Of a stretch of DNA of 64,000 bases, positions 52,109 to 60,953 are shown piece by piece (the first letter of the stretch is position 1; every line of letters starts with the position of its first letter). The notes beneath the pieces were generated by a model. That model saw only the letters and a program-made list of their open reading frames with translations. It made no database searches and was not told where the DNA came from. A program made the position numbers and the translations under genes. The stretch spans positions 6,386,001-6,450,000 of the forward strand of contig NZ_CP092497.1 of NCBI RefSeq assembly GCF_022479115.1. Direction: 5' to 3'. The DNA comes from Amycolatopsis sp. EV170708-02-1 (lineage in GTDB: Bacteria; Actinomycetota; Actinomycetes; Mycobacteriales; Pseudonocardiaceae).

Positions 52109-52131
52109 CCCCCCATCCGAGGAGCCAGCAC

Positions 52132-52764
52132 ATGCCCCGTCCCGACGGGTCTGATTCGAGCGCACGCGTGTCCGTGGCACCCCCGCGCGGCGCCACCGGC
52201 AAGCTCAACCGCGCCGGCTACGCCGTACTCGGCGTCAGCGGGCTCGTGGTGGCCACGGCCTTCGCCGCGATCGCCGAACTCGCGGGTCCCGGCGTGTCCG
52301 CCACCGCGGGCGGCACCGGTATCCCCGGCGGCGGCCAGGGCGTCGCTCCCGCCGGTGTCCAGCTGGTGCCGGGCAACGCCGTCCCCGGCGGCCCGATGAC
52401 CGTCAGCGGCTCGCCGACCCCCGGCGCCCCCTCCAGCTCGACTGCGCCGCCGACCACGGTGACGTCGGTCGGCCCGGACGGCAAGGAGACGACGAGCGTC
52501 GTCGCCCCGCCACCGCCGGTGACGACCCCGGGCGGAGGTGAGCCGACGCGTACGGTCCTGCCGCCGACGACGCCGACCACTCCGAAGCCCACCCCGACGA
52601 AGACGACGACGCCGACCACGACGCCTCCGACCACGACACCCCCGTCGGAGACCACGTCCACCCCGCCGGGTGGCGGCTCCAGCACCAGCGGCGCGCCCAG
52701 CGAGTCGACTCCCGGCCGGTCCAGCACCTCCGGCACCGACACCTCGACGAGCAGCGCCCAGTAG
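52132..52764 (+). CDS. Membrane-anchored Pro/Thr-rich protein
   Basis: A 210-residue protein with a short basic N-terminus, one hydrophobic helix (YAVLGVSGLVVATAFAAIAEL, about residues 30-50) and a long outside tail dominated by Pro, Thr, Ser and Gly (TPTKTTTPTTTPPTTTPP). The tail is disordered and could be O-mannosylated. No domain is recognised. GAGGAG precedes the ATG. It is divergent from acyP. Confidence 0.7.
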   Translation: MPRPDGSDSSARVSVAPPRGATGKLNRAGYAVLGVSGLVVATAFAAIAELAGPGVSATAGGTGIPGGGQGVAPAGVQLVPGNAVPGGPMTVSGSPTPGAPSSSTAPPTTVTSVGPDGKETTSVVAPPPPVTTPGGGEPTRTVLPPTTPTTPKPTPTKTTTPTTTPPTTTPPSETTSTPPGGGSSTSGAPSESTPGRSSTSGTDTSTSSAQ

Positions 52765-52773
52765 GACTTTCGG

Positions 52774-52826
52774 TCCGTGAAGGCCTCCTTGAGGGACTCT
52801 GGGTCCCTCAAGGAGGCCTTCACGGA
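52774..52826. terminator. Bidirectional hairpin terminator (24-bp arms)
   Basis: Arms 52774-52797 and 52803-52826 pair perfectly around the loop TCTGG, between two convergent genes. It is nearly identical to the hairpin at 23894-23952. Confidence 0.8.
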
Positions 52827-52852
52827 ATCCCGGGTTGCAGCACCGCGAGGGA

Positions 52853-53554
52853 TCACATTTCGAAGCGGTACCCCATCCCCGGCTCCGTCAGCAGGTGCCG
52901 CGGCCGCGAGGGTTCCGGCTCCAGTTTCCGCCGCAGCTGCGCCAGATACACCCGCAGGTAGTGCGATTCCGTCTCGTACGTCGGTCCCCACACCTCGTGC
53001 AGCAGCTGCTTCTGCGCCACCAGACGGCCGCGGTTGCGCACCAGCAGTTCCAGCACGCCCCATTCGGTCTTGGTGAGATGCACTTCCTTGCCGTCCCGGC
53101 GCACCTTCTTCGCCGCGAGGTCGATCCGGAAGGATCCCGTGTCCACCACCGCGTCCGCACCGTCCACACTGGACGTGGCCGACCGGCGGACCGCGGCGCG
53201 GAGCCGCGCGAGCAGCTCGTCCATGCCGAAGGGTTTGGTGACGTAGTCGTCGGCGCCGGCGTCGAGGGCCTGCACCTTGTCGGCCGAGTCGCCGCGGGCG
53301 GACAGCACGATGATCGGCACCGTCGTCCAGCCGCGGAGCCCGGCGATGACCTCGGTGCCGTCGAGGTCGGGCAGGCCGAGGTCGAGCACGACGACGTCGG
53401 GTTTGGTCTCGGCGACGGCCTTCAGCGCGGCCGTCCCGTCGTGCGCGGTGATCACCTTGTAGCCGCGGGCGGACAGGTTGATCCGCAGGGCTCGCACGAT
53501 CTGCGGTTCGTCGTCGACGACCAGTACGGTCGCCGACGCGGTGTCTGCGCTCAT
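52853..53554 (-). CDS. kdpE: Response regulator KdpE
   Basis: An OmpR-type activator of the kdp genes, 233 residues. The receiver domain has the acidic pair in LVVDDEPQIV and the phospho-acceptor Asp58 in VVVLDLGLPDLDG, then TKPFGMDELLARLRA. The C-terminal winged helix ends RHLLTEPGMGYRFEM. Its ATG overlaps the kdpD stop (ATGA). Confidence 0.94.
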   Translation of the reverse strand: MSADTASATVLVVDDEPQIVRALRINLSARGYKVITAHDGTAALKAVAETKPDVVVLDLGLPDLDGTEVIAGLRGWTTVPIIVLSARGDSADKVQALDAGADDYVTKPFGMDELLARLRAAVRRSATSSVDGADAVVDTGSFRIDLAAKKVRRDGKEVHLTKTEWGVLELLVRNRGRLVAQKQLLHEVWGPTYETESHYLRVYLAQLRRKLEPEPSRPRHLLTEPGMGYRFEM

Positions 53555-56136
53555 CGCACTCGCTCCTCCTCTTCGTTCTCGAGGCCCTCGTCGTCGAAAG
53601 CGAGGAGGCTCTTTTCCGGATCCTGACCAACATATGCGGGCAGCGAGATGACGACGGTGAGCCCGCCGCCTGGCGTGTCCTCCGCCCGGATCCGCCCGCC
53701 CATCGCCTCGGTGAACCCCTTGGCGACCGACAGCCCCAGTCCCACGCCGGGCACGCTGTCCCGGTCTCCCCCGAGCCGCTGGAACGGCGCGAACGCCGAG
53801 TCCGCGGTGCCCTTCTTGAGCCCGCGCCCGTGGTCGACGATACGCAGTTCGACGTGTTCGGAATGCGTGCTGGCGCGCGCCGAGACCGGCTCGCCGGACG
53901 CGCCGTGCCGCAGCGCGTTGTCGATCACGTTCGCCACCACGCGTTCCAGCAGGCCGGGGTCGGCGCAGACCGACGGCAGCCGGGAGTCGATCGCGACCAC
54001 GACCGAAGCCGAGTTGTCCACATTGGACAAGGCGTGCGAGACGACCTCGTCGTAACCCACCGGGCGCAGGTGCGGGCGGACGGCACCGGTCGCCAGCCGG
54101 GACGAGTCGAGCAGGTTGTCGATCAGCCCGGCGAGCCGGTCCGCCGATTCCTCGATCGCTTCGAGCAGCTCGTCGGTGTCCTCTTCGGACAGTGAGATGT
54201 CGGTCGCGCGCAGGCTGCCGATGGCCGCCTTGATCGACGTCAGCGGGGTGCGGAGATCGTGTCCCACGGCCGAAAGCAACGCCGTGCGCAGTTCGGTCGC
54301 CTCGGCCTTGCGCTCGGCGCGGATGGCCGCCTTCGCCGTCCGCTGCTGCCGCAGCGCCAGCAACGCCTGCCCGGCGACGGCTTCCAGCACACCCCGATCC
54401 GACGCCGGCAGCGCGCGGCCCCGCAGCGTCAGGTGGACGTCGGCGGTGACGGCGATGTCGACGTCGGCCTGGTCGGGGTCGGCGCAGGGATCCGTACCGG
54501 CGTTCGCCACCCGTTTCCACTTCCCGTCCCGTTTTTCCAGCAGGGTCACCGAAGTCAGGCCGAAGTTCTCGCGGACCTTCTCCAGCAGCCGCTCGATCGG
54601 ATTGGTGTGGGTGAGCACGGTCCGCGCGTACGACGCCAGCAGCGCCGCCTCGGTCCGCGCGCGTGCGGCCTGCGTCGCGCGCCGGGCCGCGGTGTCGACG
54701 ACCGCCGCGACGAGGACCGCCACCAACACCATCGCGATCAGCGTGATCACGTTGCGCGGCTCGTGGACGGTCAGCGTGTACAGCGGCGGGGTGAAGAAGA
54801 AGTTCAGCAGTCCGGCCGAGACCACCGCCGCGAGCAGCGCGGGCCCGAGCCCGCCCGCGAGCGCGACGAGGACCGTCGCCAGCATGTAGGCGACCATGTC
54901 GGTCGAGAAGTCGAGTTGCTCCTTCAGCAGGACACCGAGCAGCGTCGCCAGGACGGGCAGGACGACGGCGAGCGCCCAGCCGGTCAGCCGCCGCGAAGGC
55001 GTGAGCGGGCTCCGGTTGAACCGGGCGCGCAATCGTCCGCCCGCTTCGGCGTGCGTGACCATGTGGACGTCGATCGGGCCGGACCGCTGGACCACGGCCG
55101 CGCCGATGCCTTCGTCGAACAACCGCGCCACCCGTGACCGGCGCGAGGTCCCGACGACCAGCTGGGTCGCGTTCACCCCCTGCGCGAAATCGAGCAGCGC
55201 CGTCGGCACGTCGTCGCCGACGACGGTGTGGAAGGTGGCGCCGACCTCTTCGGCCAGTTTCCGGTATTTGCCGATCGCCGTCGGCCCCATCCCGGCGAGC
55301 CCGTCGCCGCGCAGGATGTGCAGCACCTGCAGTTCGGCGCCCGCGCGGTTCGCGATACGCCTCGCGCGCCGGATCAGCGTCTCGCTCTCCGGGCCGCCGG
55401 TGATGGACACGACCACCCGTTCGCGGGCTTCCCACGTGTCGGTGATCTTCTGCTCGGCCCGGTACCGCTGCAGCGCCACGTCGACCTGGTCGGCGACCCA
55501 CAGCAGCGCAAGCTCGCGCAGCGCCGTGAGGTTGCCGGGCCGGAAGTAGTTGCCCAGCGCCGCGTCGATCCGCTCGGCCGGGTACACGTTGCCGTGCGCC
55601 AGGCGCCGCCGCAGCGCCTCGGGTGTGATGTCCACCAGCTCCAGCTGCTCGGCCCGCCGCACGACCTCGTCGGGCACCGTCTCCTGCTGGACGACGCCGG
55701 TGATCCGCTCGACGACGTCGTTGAGGCTCTGCAGATGCTGCACGTTGACCGTGGAGAGGACGTCGATGCCGGCGGCGAGCAGTTCGTCGATGTCCTGCCA
55801 GCGCTTCTCGTTGCGCGAACCGGGCACGTTGGTGTGCGCGAGTTCGTCGACCACCGCGACCTCGGGGGCACGGGCGAGCAGCGCGTCGAGGTCCATCTCC
55901 TCGAACTCGTGCTCCCGGTGCGCCGACCGGCGGCGCGGCACGATTTCGAGCCCTTCGAGAAGCTCGGCCGTCTTCTTCCGCCCGTGCGTCTCGACCAGGC
56001 CGATGACCACGTCGGTGCCCCGGTCGAGGCGTCGCCGCGCCTCGCCGAGCATCGCGTAGGTCTTGCCGACGCCCGGGGCCGCGCCGAGGTAGATCCTCAG
56101 CTCACCCCGGCGCGGCTTGGTCGTGTTCTCGTCCAC
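53551..56136 (-). CDS. kdpD: Sensor histidine kinase KdpD
   Basis: The potassium/turgor sensor, 861 residues. The N-terminal KdpD domain has Walker A GAAPGVGKTYAML and VVDELAHTNVPGSRNEKRW, followed by a universal-stress-like domain, four membrane helices (about 395-500), a GAF-like region and the kinase core with LLSAVGHDLRTPLTSIKA and GLGLSVAKGF. It lies 5 nt after kdpC, so structural and regulatory genes form one unit. Confidence 0.95.
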   Translation of the reverse strand: MDENTTKPRRGELRIYLGAAPGVGKTYAMLGEARRRLDRGTDVVIGLVETHGRKKTAELLEGLEIVPRRRSAHREHEFEEMDLDALLARAPEVAVVDELAHTNVPGSRNEKRWQDIDELLAAGIDVLSTVNVQHLQSLNDVVERITGVVQQETVPDEVVRRAEQLELVDITPEALRRRLAHGNVYPAERIDAALGNYFRPGNLTALRELALLWVADQVDVALQRYRAEQKITDTWEARERVVVSITGGPESETLIRRARRIANRAGAELQVLHILRGDGLAGMGPTAIGKYRKLAEEVGATFHTVVGDDVPTALLDFAQGVNATQLVVGTSRRSRVARLFDEGIGAAVVQRSGPIDVHMVTHAEAGGRLRARFNRSPLTPSRRLTGWALAVVLPVLATLLGVLLKEQLDFSTDMVAYMLATVLVALAGGLGPALLAAVVSAGLLNFFFTPPLYTLTVHEPRNVITLIAMVLVAVLVAAVVDTAARRATQAARARTEAALLASYARTVLTHTNPIERLLEKVRENFGLTSVTLLEKRDGKWKRVANAGTDPCADPDQADVDIAVTADVHLTLRGRALPASDRGVLEAVAGQALLALRQQRTAKAAIRAERKAEATELRTALLSAVGHDLRTPLTSIKAAIGSLRATDISLSEEDTDELLEAIEESADRLAGLIDNLLDSSRLATGAVRPHLRPVGYDEVVSHALSNVDNSASVVVAIDSRLPSVCADPGLLERVVANVIDNALRHGASGEPVSARASTHSEHVELRIVDHGRGLKKGTADSAFAPFQRLGGDRDSVPGVGLGLSVAKGFTEAMGGRIRAEDTPGGGLTVVISLPAYVGQDPEKSLLAFDDEGLENEEEERVR

Positions 56137-56141
56137 GTCTG

Positions 56142-56753
56142 TCAGTGTGCTCCTCCGGCCGCGTCACGCACGGCCAAGTTGACCTTCAGCACATCGACAC
56201 CCGGCACACCGATCCCGGCGCCACTCGTGTTCTCCGCCACGAGCTGCCGGATCTTCTCCTCGGGCAGGCCCGTGTTCCTGGCCACTCGCGGGATCTGGAG
56301 GTCGGCGTAGGCGACGCTGATCGCCGGGTCCATCCCGGAACTGGACGCCGTCACCGCGTCGGCGGGCACCCGCGACTCCTCGACGCCTTCCCGCGCCGCG
56401 ATGAGCTTCTTGCGCTCACCGATCGCGGAAACCAGGTCCTCGTTGTACGGGCCCTTGTTCGACGCGCCGGACGACGACGGGTCGCCGGGGCCGAGGACGT
56501 CCTTCGATCCCGCGGACGGGCGGTTGTGGAACCACGGGTCCCTGGCCGGGTCGGCCGCGACCGGGTCGATGCCGATCAGGGACGAGCCGACCGCTTGCCC
56601 GTCCTGGGTGATGATCGAGCCCTCGGCGTTGCCTTCGAGGCCGGGGATCCGGGAGATCGCCCACACGCCGAGCGGGTAGACCACGCCCAGCAGGACCGTG
56701 AAGACGAGCAGGACGCGCAGCCCGGCGAGGGTCTGCTTCAACAGTGCGTTCAT
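56142..56753 (-). CDS. kdpC: Potassium-transporting ATPase subunit C
   Basis: The small single-span subunit that stabilises the KdpFABC complex and aids ATP binding by KdpB. Its 203 residues show one N-terminal membrane helix (GLRVLLVFTVLLGVVYPLGVW) and conserved segments such as GSSLIG, DPWFHNRPSA and SSGMDPAISVAYADLQIPRVA. It starts 3 nt after kdpB. Confidence 0.95.
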   Translation of the reverse strand: MNALLKQTLAGLRVLLVFTVLLGVVYPLGVWAISRIPGLEGNAEGSIITQDGQAVGSSLIGIDPVAADPARDPWFHNRPSAGSKDVLGPGDPSSSGASNKGPYNEDLVSAIGERKKLIAAREGVEESRVPADAVTASSSGMDPAISVAYADLQIPRVARNTGLPEEKIRQLVAENTSGAGIGVPGVDVLKVNLAVRDAAGGAH

Positions 56754-56756
56754 GGG

Positions 56757-58850
56757 TTATCCGATTCCGGGGATGAGGCGGACGAGCAGATCGATCAGCC
56801 AGATCCCGAGGAAGGGGCTGACGATGCCGCCGAGGCCGTAGACCAGCAGGTTCCGGCGCAGCAGCGCCGAGGCCGAGGACGGTTTGTACCGGACGCCGCG
56901 CAGGGCGAGCGGGATCAGCCCGACGATGATCAGGGCGTTGAAGATGACCGCCGACAGGATCGCCGACTTCGGCGTCGCCAGCTGCATGATGTTGAGCGCG
57001 CCGAGCTGGGCGAAGATCCCGGTGAACATCGCGGGCAGGATGGCGAAGTACTTCGCGAGGTCGTTGGCGACGCTGAAGGTGGTCAGCGCGCCGCGGGTGA
57101 TCAGCAGCTGTTTGCCGATCTCCACGACCTCGATCAGTTTCGTCGGGTCGGAGTCGAGGTCCACCATGTTCCCCGCCTCCTTGGCGGCGGAGGTCCCGGT
57201 GTTCATCGCGACGCCGACGTCGGACTGCGCGAGCGCGGGGGCGTCGTTGGTGCCGTCGCCGGTCATCGCGACCAGCCGCCCGCCCTCCTGCTCCTTCTTG
57301 ATCAGCGCCATCTTGTCTTCGGGCTTGGCTTCGGCGAGGTAGTCGTCGACGCCCGCGTCCTGTGCGATGGCCTTCGCGGTGAGCGGGTTGTCCCCGGTGA
57401 TCATGACGGTCTTGATGCCCATGGCGCGGAGCTGGACGAACCGCTCCCTCATCCCGGGTTTGACCACGTCGGACAGCCGGATCACGCCGCGCACGAACGC
57501 CTTCGCGCCGTCGTATTCCGCGACCACCAGCGGGGTCCCGCCCTGCTGGCTGATCTCGTCGACGACCTTTTCGGTCTCGTCCGGCATGTCGCCGCCGCGT
57601 TCGCGGACCCACTCCCGCACCGCGGCGGTGGCGCCCTTGCGGACCTGGCGTTCGCCGATGTCGATACCGCTCATCCGGGTCTGCGCGGTGAACTCGACGA
57701 AGTCCGCGAGCTTCTCGTCGTCGGACGCCGTCTCCGCGAGCCCGTGTTCCCGCGCGACGAGCTCGACGATGCTGCGGCCTTCCGGCGTGCCGTCGGCGAG
57801 ACTGGACAGCCTGGCCGCGTGGGCGATGTCGTCCACAGTGGACGTTCCGACCGGGATCAGCTCGGTGGCCTTGCGGTTGCCGAAGGTGATCGTGCCGGTC
57901 TTGTCCAGCAGCAGCGTCGAGACGTCGCCGGCGGCCTCCACCGCGCGACCGCTCGTGGCGAGCACGTTGCGCTGCACCAGCCGGTCCATCCCCGCGATCC
58001 CGATCGCGGACAGCAGCGCGCCGATCGTCGTCGGGATCAGGCAGACCAGCAACGCGGTCAGCACGATCACGGACTGCTGGCTGCCCGAGTAGCCCGCCAT
58101 CGGCTGCAACGCCACCACGGCGAGCAGGAAGATGATCGTGAGCGTGGAGAGCAGGATCGTCAGCGCGATCTCGTTCGGCGTCTTCTGCCGGGAAGCGCCT
58201 TCCACCAACGCGATCATGCGGTCCACAAAGGACTCACCGGGTTTGGTGGTGATCTTCACGACGACGCGGTCCGAGAGCACAGTGGTGCCGCCGGTGACCG
58301 CGCACCGGTCGCCGCCCGATTCGCGGATGACCGGGGCCGATTCGCCGGTGATGGCCGATTCGTCGACGGTCGCGATGCCCTCGACGACGTCGCCGTCGCC
58401 CGGGATGACCTGTCCGGCCTCGACGACCACGAGATCGCCGACGCGCAGGTCGGCGCCCGGCACGGTCTCCTCGTCGCCGTCCTCGGTGAGGCGGCGCGCG
58501 ACGGTCTCCTTCTTGCTGCGCCGCAAGGTTTCCGCCTGCGCCTTGCCGCGGCCCTCGGCGACGGCCTCGGCGAGGTTCGCGAACAGGACGGTGAACCACA
58601 GCCAGATGGTGATGAGGATGGTGAACACGCTCGGATCGGTGATCGCGAAGACCGTGGTCAGCGCCGAGCCGATCCACACCACGAACATGACCGGGTTGCC
58701 GAGCTGGTGCTTGGGGTTGAGTTTGCGCAGCGCCTCCGGGAGCGAGGTCAGCAGCTGGCGCGGGCTGAAGATCCCCGCGCCGACCCGGCCCGTGTTCTCC
58801 ACGTGGTGCTGGGTCGTCTCTTCAGGGGTGCGTTCTTGGGTGGCGGTCAT
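56757..58850 (-). CDS. kdpB: Potassium-transporting P-type ATPase subunit B
   Basis: The catalytic P-type ATPase subunit, 697 residues: TGES loop in [17 protein letters not shown], phosphorylation motif [13 protein letters not shown], nucleotide-binding domain, and the hinge [18 protein letters not shown]. The ATG at 58848-58850 overlaps the kdpA stop (ATGA). Upstream in-frame codons belong to kdpA in another frame and are not part of it. Confidence 0.97.
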   Translation of the reverse strand: MTATQERTPEETTQHHVENTGRVGAGIFSPRQLLTSLPEALRKLNPKHQLGNPVMFVVWIGSALTTVFAITDPSVFTILITIWLWFTVLFANLAEAVAEGRGKAQAETLRRSKKETVARRLTEDGDEETVPGADLRVGDLVVVEAGQVIPGDGDVVEGIATVDESAITGESAPVIRESGGDRCAVTGGTTVLSDRVVVKITTKPGESFVDRMIALVEGASRQKTPNEIALTILLSTLTIIFLLAVVALQPMAGYSGSQQSVIVLTALLVCLIPTTIGALLSAIGIAGMDRLVQRNVLATSGRAVEAAGDVSTLLLDKTGTITFGNRKATELIPVGTSTVDDIAHAARLSSLADGTPEGRSIVELVAREHGLAETASDDEKLADFVEFTAQTRMSGIDIGERQVRKGATAAVREWVRERGGDMPDETEKVVDEISQQGGTPLVVAEYDGAKAFVRGVIRLSDVVKPGMRERFVQLRAMGIKTVMITGDNPLTAKAIAQDAGVDDYLAEAKPEDKMALIKKEQEGGRLVAMTGDGTNDAPALAQSDVGVAMNTGTSAAKEAGNMVDLDSDPTKLIEVVEIGKQLLITRGALTTFSVANDLAKYFAILPAMFTGIFAQLGALNIMQLATPKSAILSAVIFNALIIVGLIPLALRGVRYKPSSASALLRRNLLVYGLGGIVSPFLGIWLIDLLVRLIPGIG

Positions 58851-60508
58851 GCGAGTGCCTCTGCGATGGGCCCGAGCGCGAGCGCCGGGATGAAGGTGAG
58901 GGCCGCGACGAGCACGATCGTGCCCGCGAGCATCGTGCCGAAGAGCGGTCCGGTGGTGGGCAGCGTGCCGGCGGTCTCCGGGACCTTCCGCTGCGAGGCC
59001 AGGGATCCGGCGAGGCACAGCACGGCGAGGATCGGGACGAACCGGCCGAGCAGCATCGCGACGCCGAGCGAGGACTGGAACCAGTCGTTGGTGACGGTGA
59101 TCCCCGCGAACGCGCTGCCGTTGTTGTTGCCCGCCGACGCGTAGGCGTACAGGACTTCGGAGAGCCCATGGGCGCCCGGGTTGTTCAACGCGGCCAGGTT
59201 GCCGGGGTTCATCAGCGCGATCCCGGCGCCGAGCAGGACCACCGTCGGCATGGCGAGCATCGAGACCGCCGCGCAGGTGACCTCGCGTTTGCCGAGCTTC
59301 TTCCCCAGGTACTCCGGCGTCCGGCCGACCATCAGCCCGGCGAGGAACATCGCGATCACGGCCATCACGAGGATGCCGTAGAGACCGGTGCCCACCCCGC
59401 CCGGAGAGATCTCGCCCAGCAGCATGTTGAGCAGCGCTCCGCCGCCGCCGAGCCCGCTGTAGCTGTCGTGCATGCTGTTGACCGCGCCGGTGGACGTGCC
59501 GGTGGTGGCGTTGGCGAACAACGAACTCAGGCCGATGCCGAACCGCTGTTCCTTACCCTCCAGGTTCGCCCCGGCGGCCAGCGGCGCGGGCCCGCTCGCG
59601 TTGGCCTCGGACAGCCAGGTCACCGCGAGCATCGCGGTGAACAGCCCGGCCATCACCGACAGCAGGACGTAGCCCTGTTTCGTGTTGCCGACGAGCTTGC
59701 CGAACGTCCGGGTGAGCGAGACCGGGATGACCAGGATCAGGAAGATCTCGATCAGGTTGGTCCAGGCGTTCGGGTTCTCGAACGGGTGCGAGGAGTTGGC
59801 GTTGAAGATGCCGCCGCCGTTGGTGCCGAGTTCCTTGATGGCCTCCTGGCTCGCGGCCGGGGCGAGCGCGATCTTGCTCGTGCTGCCATCGGGGTTGAGG
59901 ACGTCGACGCCGCTCTTGAGGCTCTGGACGACGCCGAGCGCGATCAGCACGAGCGCCGCCACGAACGCGATCGGCAGCAGGATCCGGATCGTGCCGCGCG
60001 TCAGGTCCACCCAGAAGTTGCCGAGGCGGTCGGTCTTCGAGCGGACGAAACCGCGGACCACCGCGACGGCGACCGCGAGCCCGACGGCCGCGGACAGGAA
60101 GTTCTGCACGGTCAGGCCGGCCATCTGCACGAAGTGACCCATGGTCGCTTCGGGGCTGTAGGACTGCCAGTTCGTGTTGGTCACGAAGCTGACGGCGGTG
60201 TTGAAGGCGACCGCCGGCGAGACGGGTTCCTTGCCGAGGCTCCACGGCAGGATCGCCTGGAGCCGCTGAAGCAGGTACAGGAGCACGACGGAGACGAACG
60301 AGAAGCCGATCACGGCGGACGCGTAGGTCTTCCAGTGCTGTTCCGATCCGGGGTTCACCCGGAACAGGCGGTACAGGCCGCGTTCGGCCTTCGTGTGCTT
60401 CTCTGTCGAGAAGACGCGCGCCATGTAATCGCCCAATGGCCGGTAGACCACGGCGAGCGCGACGAGGAGGAGGCCGGCCTGCAAGAGGCCGGCCATCGTG
60501 TCTGACAT
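58847..60508 (-). CDS. kdpA: Potassium-transporting ATPase subunit A
   Basis: The potassium channel-like subunit related to K+ transporters, 553 residues and about ten membrane helices. Selectivity-filter regions appear at [33 protein letters not shown] and [16 protein letters not shown]. Start and kdpF stop share TGATG, so translation is coupled. Confidence 0.96.
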   Translation of the reverse strand: MSDTMAGLLQAGLLLVALAVVYRPLGDYMARVFSTEKHTKAERGLYRLFRVNPGSEQHWKTYASAVIGFSFVSVVLLYLLQRLQAILPWSLGKEPVSPAVAFNTAVSFVTNTNWQSYSPEATMGHFVQMAGLTVQNFLSAAVGLAVAVAVVRGFVRSKTDRLGNFWVDLTRGTIRILLPIAFVAALVLIALGVVQSLKSGVDVLNPDGSTSKIALAPAASQEAIKELGTNGGGIFNANSSHPFENPNAWTNLIEIFLILVIPVSLTRTFGKLVGNTKQGYVLLSVMAGLFTAMLAVTWLSEANASGPAPLAAGANLEGKEQRFGIGLSSLFANATTGTSTGAVNSMHDSYSGLGGGGALLNMLLGEISPGGVGTGLYGILVMAVIAMFLAGLMVGRTPEYLGKKLGKREVTCAAVSMLAMPTVVLLGAGIALMNPGNLAALNNPGAHGLSEVLYAYASAGNNNGSAFAGITVTNDWFQSSLGVAMLLGRFVPILAVLCLAGSLASQRKVPETAGTLPTTGPLFGTMLAGTIVLVAALTFIPALALGPIAEALA

Positions 60509-60609
60509 CAGAATTTCTCCGGCCTGACCAGTGCGATGAACAAATAGACGATCAGCCCCAGCGCCAGCAGTCCGCCGACGACGTTGGCAGGAGTTCCCGT
60601 GCCGGTCAC
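60508..60609 (-). CDS. kdpF: KdpF small subunit
   Basis: A 33-residue peptide with one membrane helix (VVGGLLALGLIVYLFIALV) and the typical ending RPEKF. KdpF stabilises the KdpABC complex. The GTG start overlaps the stop of a still smaller upstream gene as GTGA. Confidence 0.88.
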   Translation of the reverse strand: MTGTGTPANVVGGLLALGLIVYLFIALVRPEKF

Positions 60610-60689
60610 AGCTTTTCCAGACCGCGAAGGGTCAGGGCGAGAACCACGAATACGCCGATCAGGAGCACGGCGTAGAGCAAGTCGGCCAC
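60606..60689 (-). CDS. 27-residue membrane peptide upstream of kdpF
   Basis: From a GTG at 60687-60689 with GAGG upstream, this frame encodes MADLLYAVLLIGVFVVLALT followed by LRGLEKL: one hydrophobic helix and a short charged tail. It overlaps kdpF by four bases, and I recall similar peptides before kdpF in other actinomycetes. It may be an additional Kdp subunit or a translation-coupling leader peptide. Confidence 0.6.
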   Translation of the reverse strand: MADLLYAVLLIGVFVVLALTLRGLEKL

Positions 60690-60898
60690 TAGGCACCTCT
60701 CAGGACAGGTCACCCCATCGGTGACCAGGACCCCGCAACACTGCGCCTGGTACAGACCATCGCGACCACGGCCTGACGGCCTCTTGATGCCCCGATCGGG
60801 TGCCTTTACGACTTCTTGATGCCCGGTGACGTACCCCACAGACCGTGACGCACTGCGGACGGAGCGTGCAATTCGGGCAGACAAGCCCGCCGAAGCGT

Positions 60899-60914
60899 GT
60901 TACACCAGTGTTAC
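60899..60914 (+). promoter_or_regulatory. GTTAC-n6-GTTAC direct repeat before asnB
   Basis: Two GTTAC elements (60899-60903 and 60910-60914) are spaced 11 bases start to start, 40-55 bp before the asparagine synthetase ATG. The spacing resembles GlnR half-sites, but the GAAAC halves are missing. Confidence 0.3.
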
Positions 60915-60953
60915 GGATAGTTGTATGCGCTAACTAATCACCGGGAGGTAGCG

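Noticed and set aside
52046..52131. Riboswitch in the leader of the Pro/Thr-rich protein
   Set aside because: Only two simple competing hairpins are present; I could not match the conserved core of a cyclic-di-AMP or other riboswitch.
56145..59144. Roughly 1000-codon open frame antisense to kdpC and kdpB
   Set aside because: It is the mirror of well-conserved kdp genes and encodes low-complexity Arg/Asp/Gly-rich sequence.
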